64,000 bases of DNA from Sellimonas catena. Lineage in GTDB: Bacteria > Bacillota > Clostridia > Lachnospirales > Lachnospiraceae. Location: the NCBI RefSeq assembly GCF_045063725.1, contig NZ_CP173695.1; one strand, written 5' to 3'. The position numbers and the translations under genes are program-made. Position 1 is the stretch's first letter. Every line of letters starts with the position of its first letter. Below are positions 8,527 through 17,149 of this stretch, in pieces. Under the pieces are notes generated by a model. The model made no database searches. It was not told where the DNA came from and was given only the letters and a program-made list of their open reading frames with translations.

Positions 8527-10317
8527 ATGACTGTTGTAGCAGACAGAATCGCCAGACTTCGTGCACTGATGGCAGAAAAAGGAATTGACGCATATGTTGT
8601 TCCGACTGCTGATTTTCACCAAAGCGAATATGTAGGCGAACACTTCAAAGCAAGAAAATTTATTACAGGATTCAGTGGTTCCTACGGTACTGCTGTCATC
8701 GGAAAGGACGATGCCGGACTCTGGACAGACGGAAGATATTTCTTCCAGGCTGAAAACGAAATGAAAGGAAGCGGTATCCGCCTGATGAAGATGTTTGTAG
8801 GCGATACACCTTCTGTTACAGAATGGCTTGCTTCCTATGTTCCGGAGGGAGGCACTGTCGCATTTGACGGACGTGTACTTTCCATGGGAGAAGGTCAGGA
8901 GTATGAAGAAGCACTTGCTTCCAAAGGAATTCGTATCGATTATATGGAAGATCTGATCGACTCGATCTGGGAAGATCGCCCGCCTCTTTCAGACAAACCG
9001 GCATTTTTCCTTGAAGAAAAATATTCCGGAGAAAGTACCTCTTCCAAACTGGAGCGCGTGAGAAAAGCAATGTCCGAACAGGGTGCTACCGCACATGTGA
9101 TTGCATCGCTCGATGATATCTGCTGGCTGTTAAATGTCCGTGGGGATGATATCGATTTCTTCCCGCTTCTGCTCTCCTACGCCATTGTAAAAATGGACAG
9201 TGTAGAACTCTATGTGGACGACAGTAAATTAAACGAACAGATCCATGCAGAATTTGCAAAGAACAATGTAAATATTCATCCATACAATGACATTTACGAA
9301 GATATCAAAACACTTTCTGCAGATGAAGTCGCTATGATCGATCCAATGAAAATGAATTATGCACTTTACAAAAACATTCCTTGCAAAATTGTAGAATGCG
9401 CAAACCCGACTATCCTCATGAAAGCCATGAAAAACCCGGTTGAACTTGAAAATATTAAAGAAGCTCATATCAAAGACGGTGTGGCAATCACAAAATTCAT
9501 GCACTGGATCAAAACACGCTACGATAAAGAGGTTATCACAGAATTAAGTTCCGCTGCAAAACTTACATCCCTGCGCGCTGAACAGGAAGGCTACATCCGT
9601 GACAGTTTCGAACCTCTTTGCGCATTCGGCGACCACGCAGCCATGATGCATTATTCACCATCTGAAGAAAGTGATGTACAACTCAAGGAAGGCGGATTCT
9701 TCCTCAATGATACAGGCGGCGGTTACTATGAAGGATCTACAGACATCACCCGTACTTTTGTACTCGGTTCTGTCAGCGATGAAATGAAAAAATACTATAC
9801 CGCTGTTGTACGTGCCATGATGAATCTTGCGAGAGCAAAATTCCTCTACGGATGTTACGGATATAATCTTGACGTCCTTGCAAGAGGACCAATCTGGGAA
9901 CTGGATCTTGATTTTCAGTGCGGCACCGGCCATGGCGTAGGATACCTTGCAAATATTCACGAACCACCGACAGGCTTCCGCTGGTATGTCGTACCGAGCA
10001 AGAACGAACACCACCAGCTCGAAGAAGGCATGGTTATCACTGACGAACCGGGAATCTACGAAGACGGCAAATTCGGAATCCGTACCGAAAACGAATTCAT
10101 CGTCAGAAAAGGAACCAAAAACAAATACGGACAGTTCATGTACTTTGAAACCATCACCTTCGCACCAATCGATCTCGATGGAATCGATCCAGAATACCTG
10201 TCCAAAACAGAAAGAGAATGGCTCAATAACTACCACAAACAAGTATATGAAAAAATTTCTCCACACTTAACAGACGAAGAAAAAGAATGGCTCAAAACAT
10301 ATACAAGAGAAATTTAA
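8527..10317 (+). CDS. pepP: Xaa-Pro aminopeptidase, long three-domain M24B form
   Basis: This cytosolic metallopeptidase removes the N-terminal residue from peptides whose second residue is proline. At 596 residues it is the long form, with two creatinase-type N-terminal domains followed by a pita-bread catalytic domain, rather than the short bacterial PepP of about 440 residues. Expected metal ligands are visible: Asp395 and Asp406 in NDTGGGYYEGSTDITRTF, His469 in GTGHGVG, Glu507 in TDEPGIY and Glu521 in RTENEF. The ATG at 8527 follows AAAGGAGG at 7 bp; 24 extra in-frame codons upstream would overlap the promoter. It probably works with the peptide transporter just upstream. Confidence 0.94.
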   Translation: MTVVADRIARLRALMAEKGIDAYVVPTADFHQSEYVGEHFKARKFITGFSGSYGTAVIGKDDAGLWTDGRYFFQAENEMKGSGIRLMKMFVGDTPSVTEWLASYVPEGGTVAFDGRVLSMGEGQEYEEALASKGIRIDYMEDLIDSIWEDRPPLSDKPAFFLEEKYSGESTSSKLERVRKAMSEQGATAHVIASLDDICWLLNVRGDDIDFFPLLLSYAIVKMDSVELYVDDSKLNEQIHAEFAKNNVNIHPYNDIYEDIKTLSADEVAMIDPMKMNYALYKNIPCKIVECANPTILMKAMKNPVELENIKEAHIKDGVAITKFMHWIKTRYDKEVITELSSAAKLTSLRAEQEGYIRDSFEPLCAFGDHAAMMHYSPSEESDVQLKEGGFFLNDTGGGYYEGSTDITRTFVLGSVSDEMKKYYTAVVRAMMNLARAKFLYGCYGYNLDVLARGPIWELDLDFQCGTGHGVGYLANIHEPPTGFRWYVVPSKNEHHQLEEGMVITDEPGIYEDGKFGIRTENEFIVRKGTKNKYGQFMYFETITFAPIDLDGIDPEYLSKTEREWLNNYHKQVYEKISPHLTDEEKEWLKTYTREI

Positions 10318-10326
10318 TTTGAAATC

Positions 10327-10360
10327 GGGGACGTGTTCCGATGCATCGGAACACGTCCCC
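10327..10360. repeat. REP-like 34-bp palindrome, copy 2 (perfect)
   Basis: A perfect palindrome: arms GGGGACGTGTTCCG and CGGAACACGTCCCC around ATGCAT. Two more flanking bases pair (TC/GA). It sits between the convergent 3' ends of pepP (10317) and the RAYT gene (10382), 21 bp from the RAYT stop. Confidence 0.96.
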
Positions 10361-10381
10361 GACGCGATAAAAAATCCTCTC

Positions 10382-11134
10382 CTATCCCTGTTGTCTGAAT
10401 TTATCAAGTCTTCGAAACAATTCTTTTCTCGACATAATTCTAGGATCCAGCATTGTTTCTGCAAAATTTTTTCGATTCTCAGGTAATTTCTGTAGATCCC
10501 AGAGTTGCAAATCCGGATGTTCTTCTAGATAAATTTCTATCCATTTCCGAAATATTTTTTCCTTTTGTTCTCTGGTATCTTCCGGTAGATCTTCTATAAA
10601 TACTTCTTCTAATTGAGGGATCACTCTTTCGGACGAATACACCATTTGTCCACTTTTAATAAACTGACGTGCATTTTCGTGTATCAGTCCCTCCTTTTCA
10701 TAAAGGTACTCCTGCGCGCTGCTATATTGATATCGGTTCATTTTTCCTGTAATCTTTGCTTTGACTGGATTTAAGTGGATATAATAGAAACACTGCCAGA
10801 GATATTCTTCACTTTCAATTGGGAAACTTTTAAATCTGTTTTGAAATACATGTCCATTTCTTTCCATCTTTCGGTTGTAATACATTGCATAAGCCGTCTG
10901 CACAGCTTTCATGTACTCAGAAATCTCTTTCAGTGGTCCGTGCAGGAGAAGGTGTAAATGATTCGACATAATACAGTACGCATAGATTTCCACCGTCTCT
11001 ACTTCCTTCTCTTTTAAATACTTTGTCAACTTTTCTTTATGTCGATTTGTTTCAAAAATGCGTTCTCGATTGATTCCCCGGATGATTACATGATAAAAAT
11101 CCGAAGAAGATTTTTTTCTACCATTTCTTGGCAA
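10382..11134 (-). CDS. REP-associated tyrosine transposase (RAYT, TnpA-REP, IS200-like Y1 HUH nuclease)
   Basis: The 250-residue protein belongs to the Y1 HUH nuclease family that acts on single-stranded DNA hairpins. The N-terminal region FYHVIIRGINRERIF fits RAYT proteins. HLH at about residues 59-61, inside SNHLHLLL, is the metal-binding HUH motif. Tyr82 in AYAMYYNRK is the likely catalytic tyrosine, followed by the family signature GHVFQNRFKS. The best start is TTG at 11134, with GGAG 7 bp upstream; a further TTG at 11161 is possible. The gene is flanked by palindromes 21 bp downstream and about 100 bp upstream. RAYTs are domesticated single-copy enzymes thought to spread REP elements; activity here is inferred. 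Confidence 0.92.
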   Translation of the reverse strand: MPRNGRKKSSSDFYHVIIRGINRERIFETNRHKEKLTKYLKEKEVETVEIYAYCIMSNHLHLLLHGPLKEISEYMKAVQTAYAMYYNRKMERNGHVFQNRFKSFPIESEEYLWQCFYYIHLNPVKAKITGKMNRYQYSSAQEYLYEKEGLIHENARQFIKSGQMVYSSERVIPQLEEVFIEDLPEDTREQKEKIFRKWIEIYLEEHPDLQLWDLQKLPENRKNFAETMLDPRIMSRKELFRRLDKFRQQG

Positions 11135-11236
11135 TTCATCACTCCGTTCTGTAAATTTCAAATTAAAAATTGAAAATAAATAAGATACAATTTAGAAAAA
11201 AGAAACTAAAAGATATGATTTCAGATTTTTTTCATC

Positions 11237-11270
11237 GGGGACAGGTTCCGATACGCCGGAACACGTCCCC
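11237..11270. repeat. REP-like palindrome, copy 3 (divergent left arm)
   Basis: The left arm is GGGGACAGGTTCCG and the centre ATACGC; the right arm is the invariant CGGAACACGTCCCC. It lies in the gap between the 5' end of the RAYT gene and the 3' end of the carboxypeptidase gene. With copy 2 it brackets the transposase gene. Pairing does not extend into the flanks. Confidence 0.92.
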
Positions 11271-11353
11271 AAAAATATTATACTCTTTTTTATAGAAGTG
11301 TACCACTGTTTCTTATTCTTTTTATGTATATTTCGACGACTGCTTATGTGTAT

Positions 11354-12628
11354 TTACAGTGCATAGGTTTTCCAGATCTGTCGGTAGGTCCAGAGCAGGT
11401 CTTTTCTGGAAATTTGGTCTCCGCTGATGATATTTTTTTGTTCAAGAACTTCTCCGTTTAGTAGAAGGGTTACTTCTCCAAGTTTTTGTTTTTTTTCTAC
11501 CGGGGCCTGGATCGTATCTTGCTCCTGGATCTGGATTTCGATCGTTTCTGTCTTTTTCATCAGAATCCGTTTTTGCCTGTCTGTTGTAGATATATTCAGG
11601 AATGCATTCACAGTTCCATCATTGTATAAATTTCCATCCTGTGGTGTTGAATCCTTCACTTCTTTTTCTTTTCCTGCCTCCAGAAGTCGTATTTCGCCAT
11701 TTTGCAGTGCTTCCTCCCAATATTGGCGGTATTCGTACTGGTCGAGCCCGTACTGCACCAGTTTCTTCATATCATCCCATTTATAATATTTGTTATTCGG
11801 CCATCCGCAGGCAAGAAGTGTTACGATCAGTGTTTTGTCTCCCTGTCTTACCGCTCCCGCATAACAGTATCCTGCTTCTCCGGTAAATCCGGTTTTCCCG
11901 GTCAGTGCGCCTTCCATCATATCCAGAAATGCATTATGATTGCTGCATGTGAATTGTTTCTTCCCTGTGGTATCCTGAAATGTTTTTGTCTTTGTCTGTG
12001 TGATCCGCAAAAACGCTTCCTTTTGTGGCGATTCCATAATGCAATACCTCATAATTCTCGCCAAATCTTTCGCCGTTGTATGATGAATTCCGTCTTCGTC
12101 TTTTCCATCCAGCCCGTTTGGTGTCACAAAATTCGTGTGGTTGCACCCCAGTTTTTTTGCTTTCTGATCCATCAGACTTGTAAACTCATCCACAGTTCCT
12201 GAAATATGCTCCGCCACTGCCCACGCACTGTCATTGTGAGACTCCAGCATAATTGAGTACAGGAGATCTTCCATATAAAATTGATCGCCTTCCTTCATCC
12301 CAAGATGCACTTCCGGCTGTCTTGCTGCTTCTTTCGAAACTGTTACAATATCGTTAAGATTTGCTGTTTCCAATGCAAGAATACAGGTCATAATCTTCGT
12401 TGTACTTGCCATTGGACGCTCTTCCCCACCGTCTTTTTCAAACAGTATCCGTCCACTTTCACCATCCATGAGAACAGCTGACTGTGCATATAATTGCAAA
12501 TTATCCACCTGAGCTTCTTCTTCCGCCTGTACCTGCAACACCGGAAAACCAACACTAATACAAAGTACACCTATCATAAAAATTACTCCGGCCTTCCACT
12601 TCAACCGTCTACAACTCCTCATTTTCAA
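11354..12628 (-). CDS. D-alanyl-D-alanine carboxypeptidase, DacF/PBP5 type (first copy)
   Basis: A serine-type penicillin-binding protein that trims the terminal D-alanine from peptidoglycan stems outside the membrane. A signal peptide covers about residues 10-36 and ends in VQAEEEA. The active-site SxxK is in MASTTKIM near residue 75, the SxN motif is SHN near 134, and KTG is in GKTGFTGEAG near 243. A C-terminal beta domain follows. The length of 424 residues is normal. The start is probably TTG at 12628, because GGAG lies 7 bp upstream of it but 13 bp upstream of the ATG at 12622. A second homologue is at 17144-18328. Both could act in vegetative or spore wall maturation; the sequence does not separate these roles. 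Confidence 0.92.
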   Translation of the reverse strand: MKMRSCRRLKWKAGVIFMIGVLCISVGFPVLQVQAEEEAQVDNLQLYAQSAVLMDGESGRILFEKDGGEERPMASTTKIMTCILALETANLNDIVTVSKEAARQPEVHLGMKEGDQFYMEDLLYSIMLESHNDSAWAVAEHISGTVDEFTSLMDQKAKKLGCNHTNFVTPNGLDGKDEDGIHHTTAKDLARIMRYCIMESPQKEAFLRITQTKTKTFQDTTGKKQFTCSNHNAFLDMMEGALTGKTGFTGEAGYCYAGAVRQGDKTLIVTLLACGWPNNKYYKWDDMKKLVQYGLDQYEYRQYWEEALQNGEIRLLEAGKEKEVKDSTPQDGNLYNDGTVNAFLNISTTDRQKRILMKKTETIEIQIQEQDTIQAPVEKKQKLGEVTLLLNGEVLEQKNIISGDQISRKDLLWTYRQIWKTYAL

Positions 12629-12757
12629 CAGACCACTCCCAGATCAAACTTTCTAAGACAACTCTATGAAAATTCAGACACCTTTATTCCAAAAATGTTC
12701 TTTTACCGTAATATTCATGTAAGGTTTGCTACTCATTTTGTTCATAATTTTTTCAAC

Positions 12758-12791
12758 GGGGACGTGTTCCGGTGCATCGGAACACGTCCCC
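12758..12791. repeat. REP-like palindrome, copy 4, with 7-bp complementary flanks
   Basis: The left arm ends CCGG instead of CCGA at the centre; the right arm is invariant. Outside the core the flanks TTTCAAC and GTTGAAA pair perfectly, extending the inverted repeat to 12751-12798. It lies 26 bp after the DAHP synthase stop and 130 bp upstream of the carboxypeptidase start. Confidence 0.95.
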
Positions 12792-12816
12792 GTTGAAACG
12801 TTGAAAAATAAAAATT

Positions 12817-13848
12817 TTAACATTCTTCTGCGATTTTTTTGACGAGTTTTTCGGTATCGTCCCATCCGATGCATGGATCAGTAATGGACTGTCCGTAGGT
12901 GCGGTTGTCGGTGATTTCCTGGCGGCCTTCGATGAGGTAACTTTCGATCATGACTCCTTTGATGAGTTTTTTGAGATCGGTGTTATAATTTCTGCTATGC
13001 AGGACTTCGCTGACAATACGGATCTGTTCTTTGTATTGTTTGTTTGAGTTAGAGTGGTTTGCGTCTACGATGACTGCCGGGTTTTTGAGTCTGGATGTTT
13101 TGTACATTGCGCTGAGCCGGTAAAGGTCTTCATAGTGGTAGTTTGGTATGCAGGTTCCGTATTTGTCTACGCCGCCGCGGAGAATGGCGTGTGCGAGTGG
13201 ATTGCCGCTGGTGGTGACATCGAGTGTCCGGTAGATAAACTGGTGGGCGCCTTGTGCTGCTTTGATAGAGTTGAGCATAACAGAAAGATCGCCGCTGGTC
13301 GGATTTTTCATTCCTACCGGGATATCCATGCCGCTTGCCGTCAATCGGTGCTGCTGATTTTCAACAGATCTTGCTCCTACAGCCTCATAGGAGAGAATGT
13401 CATCGAGGTAGCTTCTGTTTTCCGGATAAAGCATTTCGTCGGCTCCGGTGAGTCCGCTGACTTCGATGGAATGCAGATGAAGTTTCCGGATAGCGATCAA
13501 GCCTTCCAGAAGGTTTGGCTCTTTGTCCGGTTCCGGCTGATGCAGCATGCCTTTGTATCCTTCTCCTGTTGTTCTTGGTTTGTTCGTATAGATCCTCGGG
13601 ATCAGAATCAGTTTGTCTTTGACTTCTTCGTTGAGTCGGGCGAGCCGTTCTACATATTCGCAGACTGCATCTTCGTTATCTGCGGAGCATGGTCCGATGA
13701 TAACGAGAAATTTATCGGAATACCCGGTGAATACATTCTGAATCTCTCCATCCCGTTCTTCTTTGATTTTTTTCATGTCCGCAGACATAGGATATTTTTG
13801 TTTCAGCTCTTCCGGCTCCGGAAGTCTGGCCTGTATCTTCATTGCCAT
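12817..13848 (-). CDS. aroF: 3-deoxy-7-phosphoheptulonate synthase, class I (AroFGH type)
   Basis: It condenses phosphoenolpyruvate and erythrose 4-phosphate, the first step of the shikimate pathway. At 343 residues it matches the class I alpha group of AroF/G/H enzymes. IIGPCSADN near residue 50 and the PEP-binding KPRTT near residue 91 are diagnostic, as are MKNPTSGD near 180 and VDANHSN near 265. No chorismate mutase domain is attached. Feedback type (Phe, Tyr or Trp) cannot be assigned from the sequence. The gene appears to stand alone, with a palindromic repeat after its stop codon. Confidence 0.94.
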   Translation of the reverse strand: MAMKIQARLPEPEELKQKYPMSADMKKIKEERDGEIQNVFTGYSDKFLVIIGPCSADNEDAVCEYVERLARLNEEVKDKLILIPRIYTNKPRTTGEGYKGMLHQPEPDKEPNLLEGLIAIRKLHLHSIEVSGLTGADEMLYPENRSYLDDILSYEAVGARSVENQQHRLTASGMDIPVGMKNPTSGDLSVMLNSIKAAQGAHQFIYRTLDVTTSGNPLAHAILRGGVDKYGTCIPNYHYEDLYRLSAMYKTSRLKNPAVIVDANHSNSNKQYKEQIRIVSEVLHSRNYNTDLKKLIKGVMIESYLIEGRQEITDNRTYGQSITDPCIGWDDTEKLVKKIAEEC

Positions 13849-13952
13849 AATCTTGTCCTCTTTCTTTTTTTCTATCTTTTGCTGTCTTCTTTAAATTTGC
13901 CTGATCTCTGTTTGCTCTGTACAGTTTCAATCAAATTGCCCGTTTGCAATTA

Positions 13953-14522
13953 TCATACATGCAGCTTGATCTCCGCTTCATCCTCTGCCTCTTCTTTAAA
14001 CTGTTCCATCTGATCCGGATCGATGCCCGGCAGATCCTCCAGTTTCTGTACGCTGAATCTTCTTAAAAATTCTTCTGTCGTTCCGAAAAGAAGCGGCCTT
14101 CCCGGCGCGTCCAGTCTTCCAACTTCACAGACGAGGTTATATTCTACCAATTTGTTGACTGCGTGATCGGACTTGACGCCGCGGATCTTTTCAATTTCAA
14201 TTTTGGTAACCGGCTGTTTATACGCAATGATGGAAAGTGTCTCCAGAAGAACATCGCTGAGCACCTGCTTTTTCGGCTGTTTTGCAATGCGGATCAAATA
14301 CTCATAAGCCTCGGGTTTTGTGCACATCTGGCAGGAATCTTCCAGTTCAATAATGCTGATTCCTCTGTCCTCTTCTTCGTATCGTTTCTGCATGGATGTA
14401 ACCGCCTCTTTAATCCGTTCTTCCGGCTCTTCTACCGCTTTTGCAATGCGTGAGAGTTCCACTGCTCCTCCCATGGTAAAGAGGATGGCCTCAATGATTC
14501 CTTCCAGTTTCCGTATCTCCAT
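13953..14522 (-). CDS. scpB: Segregation and condensation protein B
   Basis: ScpB is a small winged-helix protein that dimerises and joins ScpA and SMC in the condensin complex. It is 189 residues long with two winged-helix domains; the run LSDVLLETLSIIAYKQPVTKIEIEKIRG is the family signature near residues 90-120. The ATG at 14522 follows AGGAAGAGGA; an upstream in-frame ATG at 14540 lies farther inside scpA. It overlaps the scpA 3' end by 32 bp, which points to translational coupling. The C-terminal tail is acidic. Confidence 0.94.
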   Translation of the reverse strand: MEIRKLEGIIEAILFTMGGAVELSRIAKAVEEPEERIKEAVTSMQKRYEEEDRGISIIELEDSCQMCTKPEAYEYLIRIAKQPKKQVLSDVLLETLSIIAYKQPVTKIEIEKIRGVKSDHAVNKLVEYNLVCEVGRLDAPGRPLLFGTTEEFLRRFSVQKLEDLPGIDPDQMEQFKEEAEDEAEIKLHV

Positions 14523-15279
14523 TGTCCTCTTCCTCCTCATCTGTGGACAGAATCAAAATGTCCCCGAATGTTTCTTCCTGACTTGCAGTGATCTTCCCGG
14601 CTTTCATCATCTCCAGTACTGCAAGAAAGGTCACGATAACCTGTACTTTCGATGACTGTTTCATCAGCAGATCACGGAACTTAAATGACCGGTGTGTCCT
14701 TGTATATTCTGAAATGTATTCCATCTTCTCCGGGAGTGTTACTTCTTCTTTTTCAATCTTGCCAAACCGGCTTCTGACCGGGTCAATCTTATCGTTCTGA
14801 CGGCGCATGACTTCCTGAAAAATCTCGTTTAACCGGGTCAGGGTCAGATCCCCGATCAGCTCGTCCAGATCTACCGGTGGTGTGTACTCAGCCACCTCTT
14901 TCGGGAGATCCGCTTCCCGGTACATCCGCCTTTCGCCTAATACTTCCCGGTCCCGCAGTTCATACGATATATACTTGTACATCTTATACTGCAAAAGCTG
15001 TTCTACCAGCTCCTGTCTTGGATCTTCTTCCTCTCCTTCTTCGTTGACTTCTTTTGGAAGAAGCATTCTGCATTTGATATCCAGAAGAGTCGCCGCCATT
15101 ACGAGAAACTCGCTCATGACATTCAGATCCTCCCGTTCCATCTGCCGGATATATTCCATGTACTGGTTGGTAATCTCTACAATCGGGATATCATAAATAT
15201 CTATTTTATTTTTATCAATCAGGTGCAGGAGCAGGTCCAGCGGCCCCTCAAACACCGGAAGCTTTACCGGTATGCCCAT
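14491..15279 (-). CDS. scpA: Segregation and condensation protein A (kleisin)
   Basis: ScpA is the kleisin subunit that bridges the SMC heads in chromosome organisation. The N-terminal segment FEGPLDLLLHLIDKNKIDIYDI (about residues 9-30) is diagnostic, and the C-terminal winged helix contains VQVIVTFLAVLEMMKAG near residue 215. It has 262 residues, normal for the family. It is transcribed first with scpB downstream; a SigA-type promoter is 38 bp upstream of the ATG at 15279. Confidence 0.95.
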   Translation of the reverse strand: MGIPVKLPVFEGPLDLLLHLIDKNKIDIYDIPIVEITNQYMEYIRQMEREDLNVMSEFLVMAATLLDIKCRMLLPKEVNEEGEEEDPRQELVEQLLQYKMYKYISYELRDREVLGERRMYREADLPKEVAEYTPPVDLDELIGDLTLTRLNEIFQEVMRRQNDKIDPVRSRFGKIEKEEVTLPEKMEYISEYTRTHRSFKFRDLLMKQSSKVQVIVTFLAVLEMMKAGKITASQEETFGDILILSTDEEEEDNGDTETGRNH

Positions 15280-15316
15280 TGGTTCCTTCTTTCTCTACGC
15301 TTCGTCTAACCGTTTT

Positions 15317-15345
15317 ATTATACATGATCCTGCTTCTTTTCTCAA
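15317..15345 (-). promoter_or_regulatory. SigA-type promoter of scpA-scpB
   Basis: Minus-strand TTGAGA (15340-15345), a 17-bp spacer and TATAAT (15317-15322), ending 38 bp before the scpA start. Confidence 0.78.
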
Positions 15346-15382
15346 GAGATTCCGCTCCCTTCCCGCAGTTTCCCACACGCTG

Positions 15383-16282
15383 CTATTTTTCCTGCCGTCC
15401 GCAGATTACAACCACTTCCGCCCGGTCAAACAAGCGGATCGGGATGCTGTGTCCTCCCAGTCCTTTGCTGACAATGATATCACTCTCGCCGCGCCTGGAA
15501 TGTTCTCCCGAATATTTCGGAAATAATGTCAGCTGCGGTGAAATGATTCCGCCGATCCCGGGAAGGCGTACGACTCCGCCGTGAAGGTGTCCGCACAGGA
15601 CAAGGTTCATTCCCCAGTCCGCGTAGGTTTCCGCATAAAGTGCCTGATGAGCCAGCAGAATCTTATACGGACCTCCGTCTTTGACCGGACGCATGTCAAA
15701 CTGTTCCGGCATCAACTGTTCCGGACTCTCATCACAAAAAGAATCATAGTGTTTCCATGGAACCTGCTTGGCAAAAAAGGAAACCGGAATTTCCAGTCCT
15801 CCGATCTGTACATTCTGTCCTCCAAGCTTCAGGGTGCAGGCTTCATTTTCGAGCATATGAATTCCGGCGTCGACCAGCCTTTTTTTATAATTCTGATAGG
15901 CCTTTCCATATTCTTCCTCGCACTCTTTCATCTTCTGCTCATGGTTTCCATTGGCACAGTAAACCGGAGCAATGGACGGAAGCTGTTCCATAAAGCGTGC
16001 CGCCTTCTCCGATTTTTCACCGGTACTTCGGATCAGCATGTCCCCTCCAACAAGGATCAGATCCGGCTTCTCGTCACGTACTGCGCGGAGCAGTTTTTCA
16101 TTGCCTTCTCCGTATTCCTGATTGTGAAGGTCACTTAAAAAAACAATCTTCCAGTCATCTCCTGTGCCATTGGTCCCGGAATCCACATCATAGCGTGTTA
16201 CTACAAAGGTATGGTTTTCATAAAAAATTCTCAAAAGCACCAGAAGCGCAAGAAAGAAAAGACACACGATAACGGTTATCAT
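15383..16282 (-). CDS. Membrane-anchored metallophosphoesterase (YkuE/YaeI-like)
   Basis: The 299-residue protein has one N-terminal membrane span (about residues 3-20). The calcineurin-like phosphoesterase domain that follows shows every metal motif: SDLHN near residue 51, GGDM near 80, GNHE near 112, AHQ near 213 and GHLHGG near 232. Relatives hydrolyse phosphodiesters or act at the membrane (UDP-diacylglucosamine hydrolase-like); the substrate is not known. It overlaps the HAD hydrolase gene upstream by 4 bp (ATGA), so the two are co-translated. Confidence 0.88.
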   Translation of the reverse strand: MITVIVCLFFLALLVLLRIFYENHTFVVTRYDVDSGTNGTGDDWKIVFLSDLHNQEYGEGNEKLLRAVRDEKPDLILVGGDMLIRSTGEKSEKAARFMEQLPSIAPVYCANGNHEQKMKECEEEYGKAYQNYKKRLVDAGIHMLENEACTLKLGGQNVQIGGLEIPVSFFAKQVPWKHYDSFCDESPEQLMPEQFDMRPVKDGGPYKILLAHQALYAETYADWGMNLVLCGHLHGGVVRLPGIGGIISPQLTLFPKYSGEHSRRGESDIIVSKGLGGHSIPIRLFDRAEVVVICGRQEK

Positions 16283-17097
16283 TCTGCCTTTTCCCCCGTT
16301 TCTGCCGCTTCTTTAACTGCCTCGTACAGGTCACGGATCGTGTCAAAACAATAGTCCGGCTTCCAGATGCTTGTCCGCACTTCCTCCTCATCGGCTTCTC
16401 CGGTGTAGACAACCGCCGTCTCCATTCCGGCATTGATGCCGCAGGCGATATCGGTGTAAAGCCGGTCCCCTACAACAAGGAACTCTTCCGAAGATCCCCG
16501 GCACTGCTTTGCACACAGATCCGCAATTACCCGGTTTGGTTTACCGATAAAGTGCGGCTCACGACCGACGGTATCACGGATCATCCCGCAGATAGCACCA
16601 CAGTCCGGAATGAATCCGAAAGGTGCAGGACACCTCAGATCCGGATTGGTTCCGAGGAAATCCACTTCCTCCCGGAACAGCAGTTTACACGCTTTTTCCA
16701 GTTTTTCATACCGAAGTGTATCGTCAAACCCGGCAAGAACACAGGTCACATCCTGCTCTGCCTCTTCCGTCACCTGCACTCCGAATCCTTTCAGTTCTTC
16801 CACGAAAGAAGGTGTCCCAAGTACAAACACCTTCTTCCCCGCATAGTGTTCTTTCATATAAAGGCATGCCGCGTAGGAAGCAGTCATAAACTGCTCCTCC
16901 GAAGCTTCGATGCCCCATCTTGCAAATTTGTCAACATAGTCTTTCCTGCTCTTTGTAGAATTGTTTGTGATATAGAAACTCCGGCCGCCTTTTCTTTCAA
17001 TCCATTCCAGCAACTCTTTGGTTCCGTCATATAATGTCTCTCCGACAGCCAGCGTTCCGTCAATATCAAATAAAAAATACTTTTTTTCTTTTAACAT
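16279..17097 (-). CDS. HAD-IIA family hydrolase (NagD-like)
   Basis: A 272-residue haloacid-dehalogenase phosphatase of subfamily IIA. Motif I FDIDGTLAVGE lies near residues 10-20 with nucleophile Asp and acid/base Asp. Motif II is YITNNSTKS, motif III is GKPNR near residue 186, and motif IV is VVGDRLYTDIACG. Relatives dephosphorylate nucleotides or phosphosugars; none can be assigned here. The ATG at 17097 follows AAGGAG. It is first in a two-gene unit with the phosphoesterase. Confidence 0.9.
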   Translation of the reverse strand: MLKEKKYFLFDIDGTLAVGETLYDGTKELLEWIERKGGRSFYITNNSTKSRKDYVDKFARWGIEASEEQFMTASYAACLYMKEHYAGKKVFVLGTPSFVEELKGFGVQVTEEAEQDVTCVLAGFDDTLRYEKLEKACKLLFREEVDFLGTNPDLRCPAPFGFIPDCGAICGMIRDTVGREPHFIGKPNRVIADLCAKQCRGSSEEFLVVGDRLYTDIACGINAGMETAVVYTGEADEEEVRTSIWKPDYCFDTIRDLYEAVKEAAETGEKAE

Positions 17098-17120
17098 GCT
17101 TTTGGCTCCTTTTCCTAGAC

Positions 17121-17149
17121 ATTATATAATTTTTCTCTTCCTTTTACAA
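17121..17149 (-). promoter_or_regulatory. Promoter of the HAD hydrolase-phosphoesterase pair
   Basis: Minus-strand TTGTAA (17144-17149), a 17-bp spacer and TATAAT (17121-17126). The TAA in the -35 box is also the stop codon of the upstream carboxypeptidase gene. Confidence 0.78.

Noticed and set aside
10382..11270. A complete IS200/IS605 element around the transposase
   Set aside because: The gene type is RAYT, there is no TnpB partner, and the flanking palindromes also occur far from the gene.
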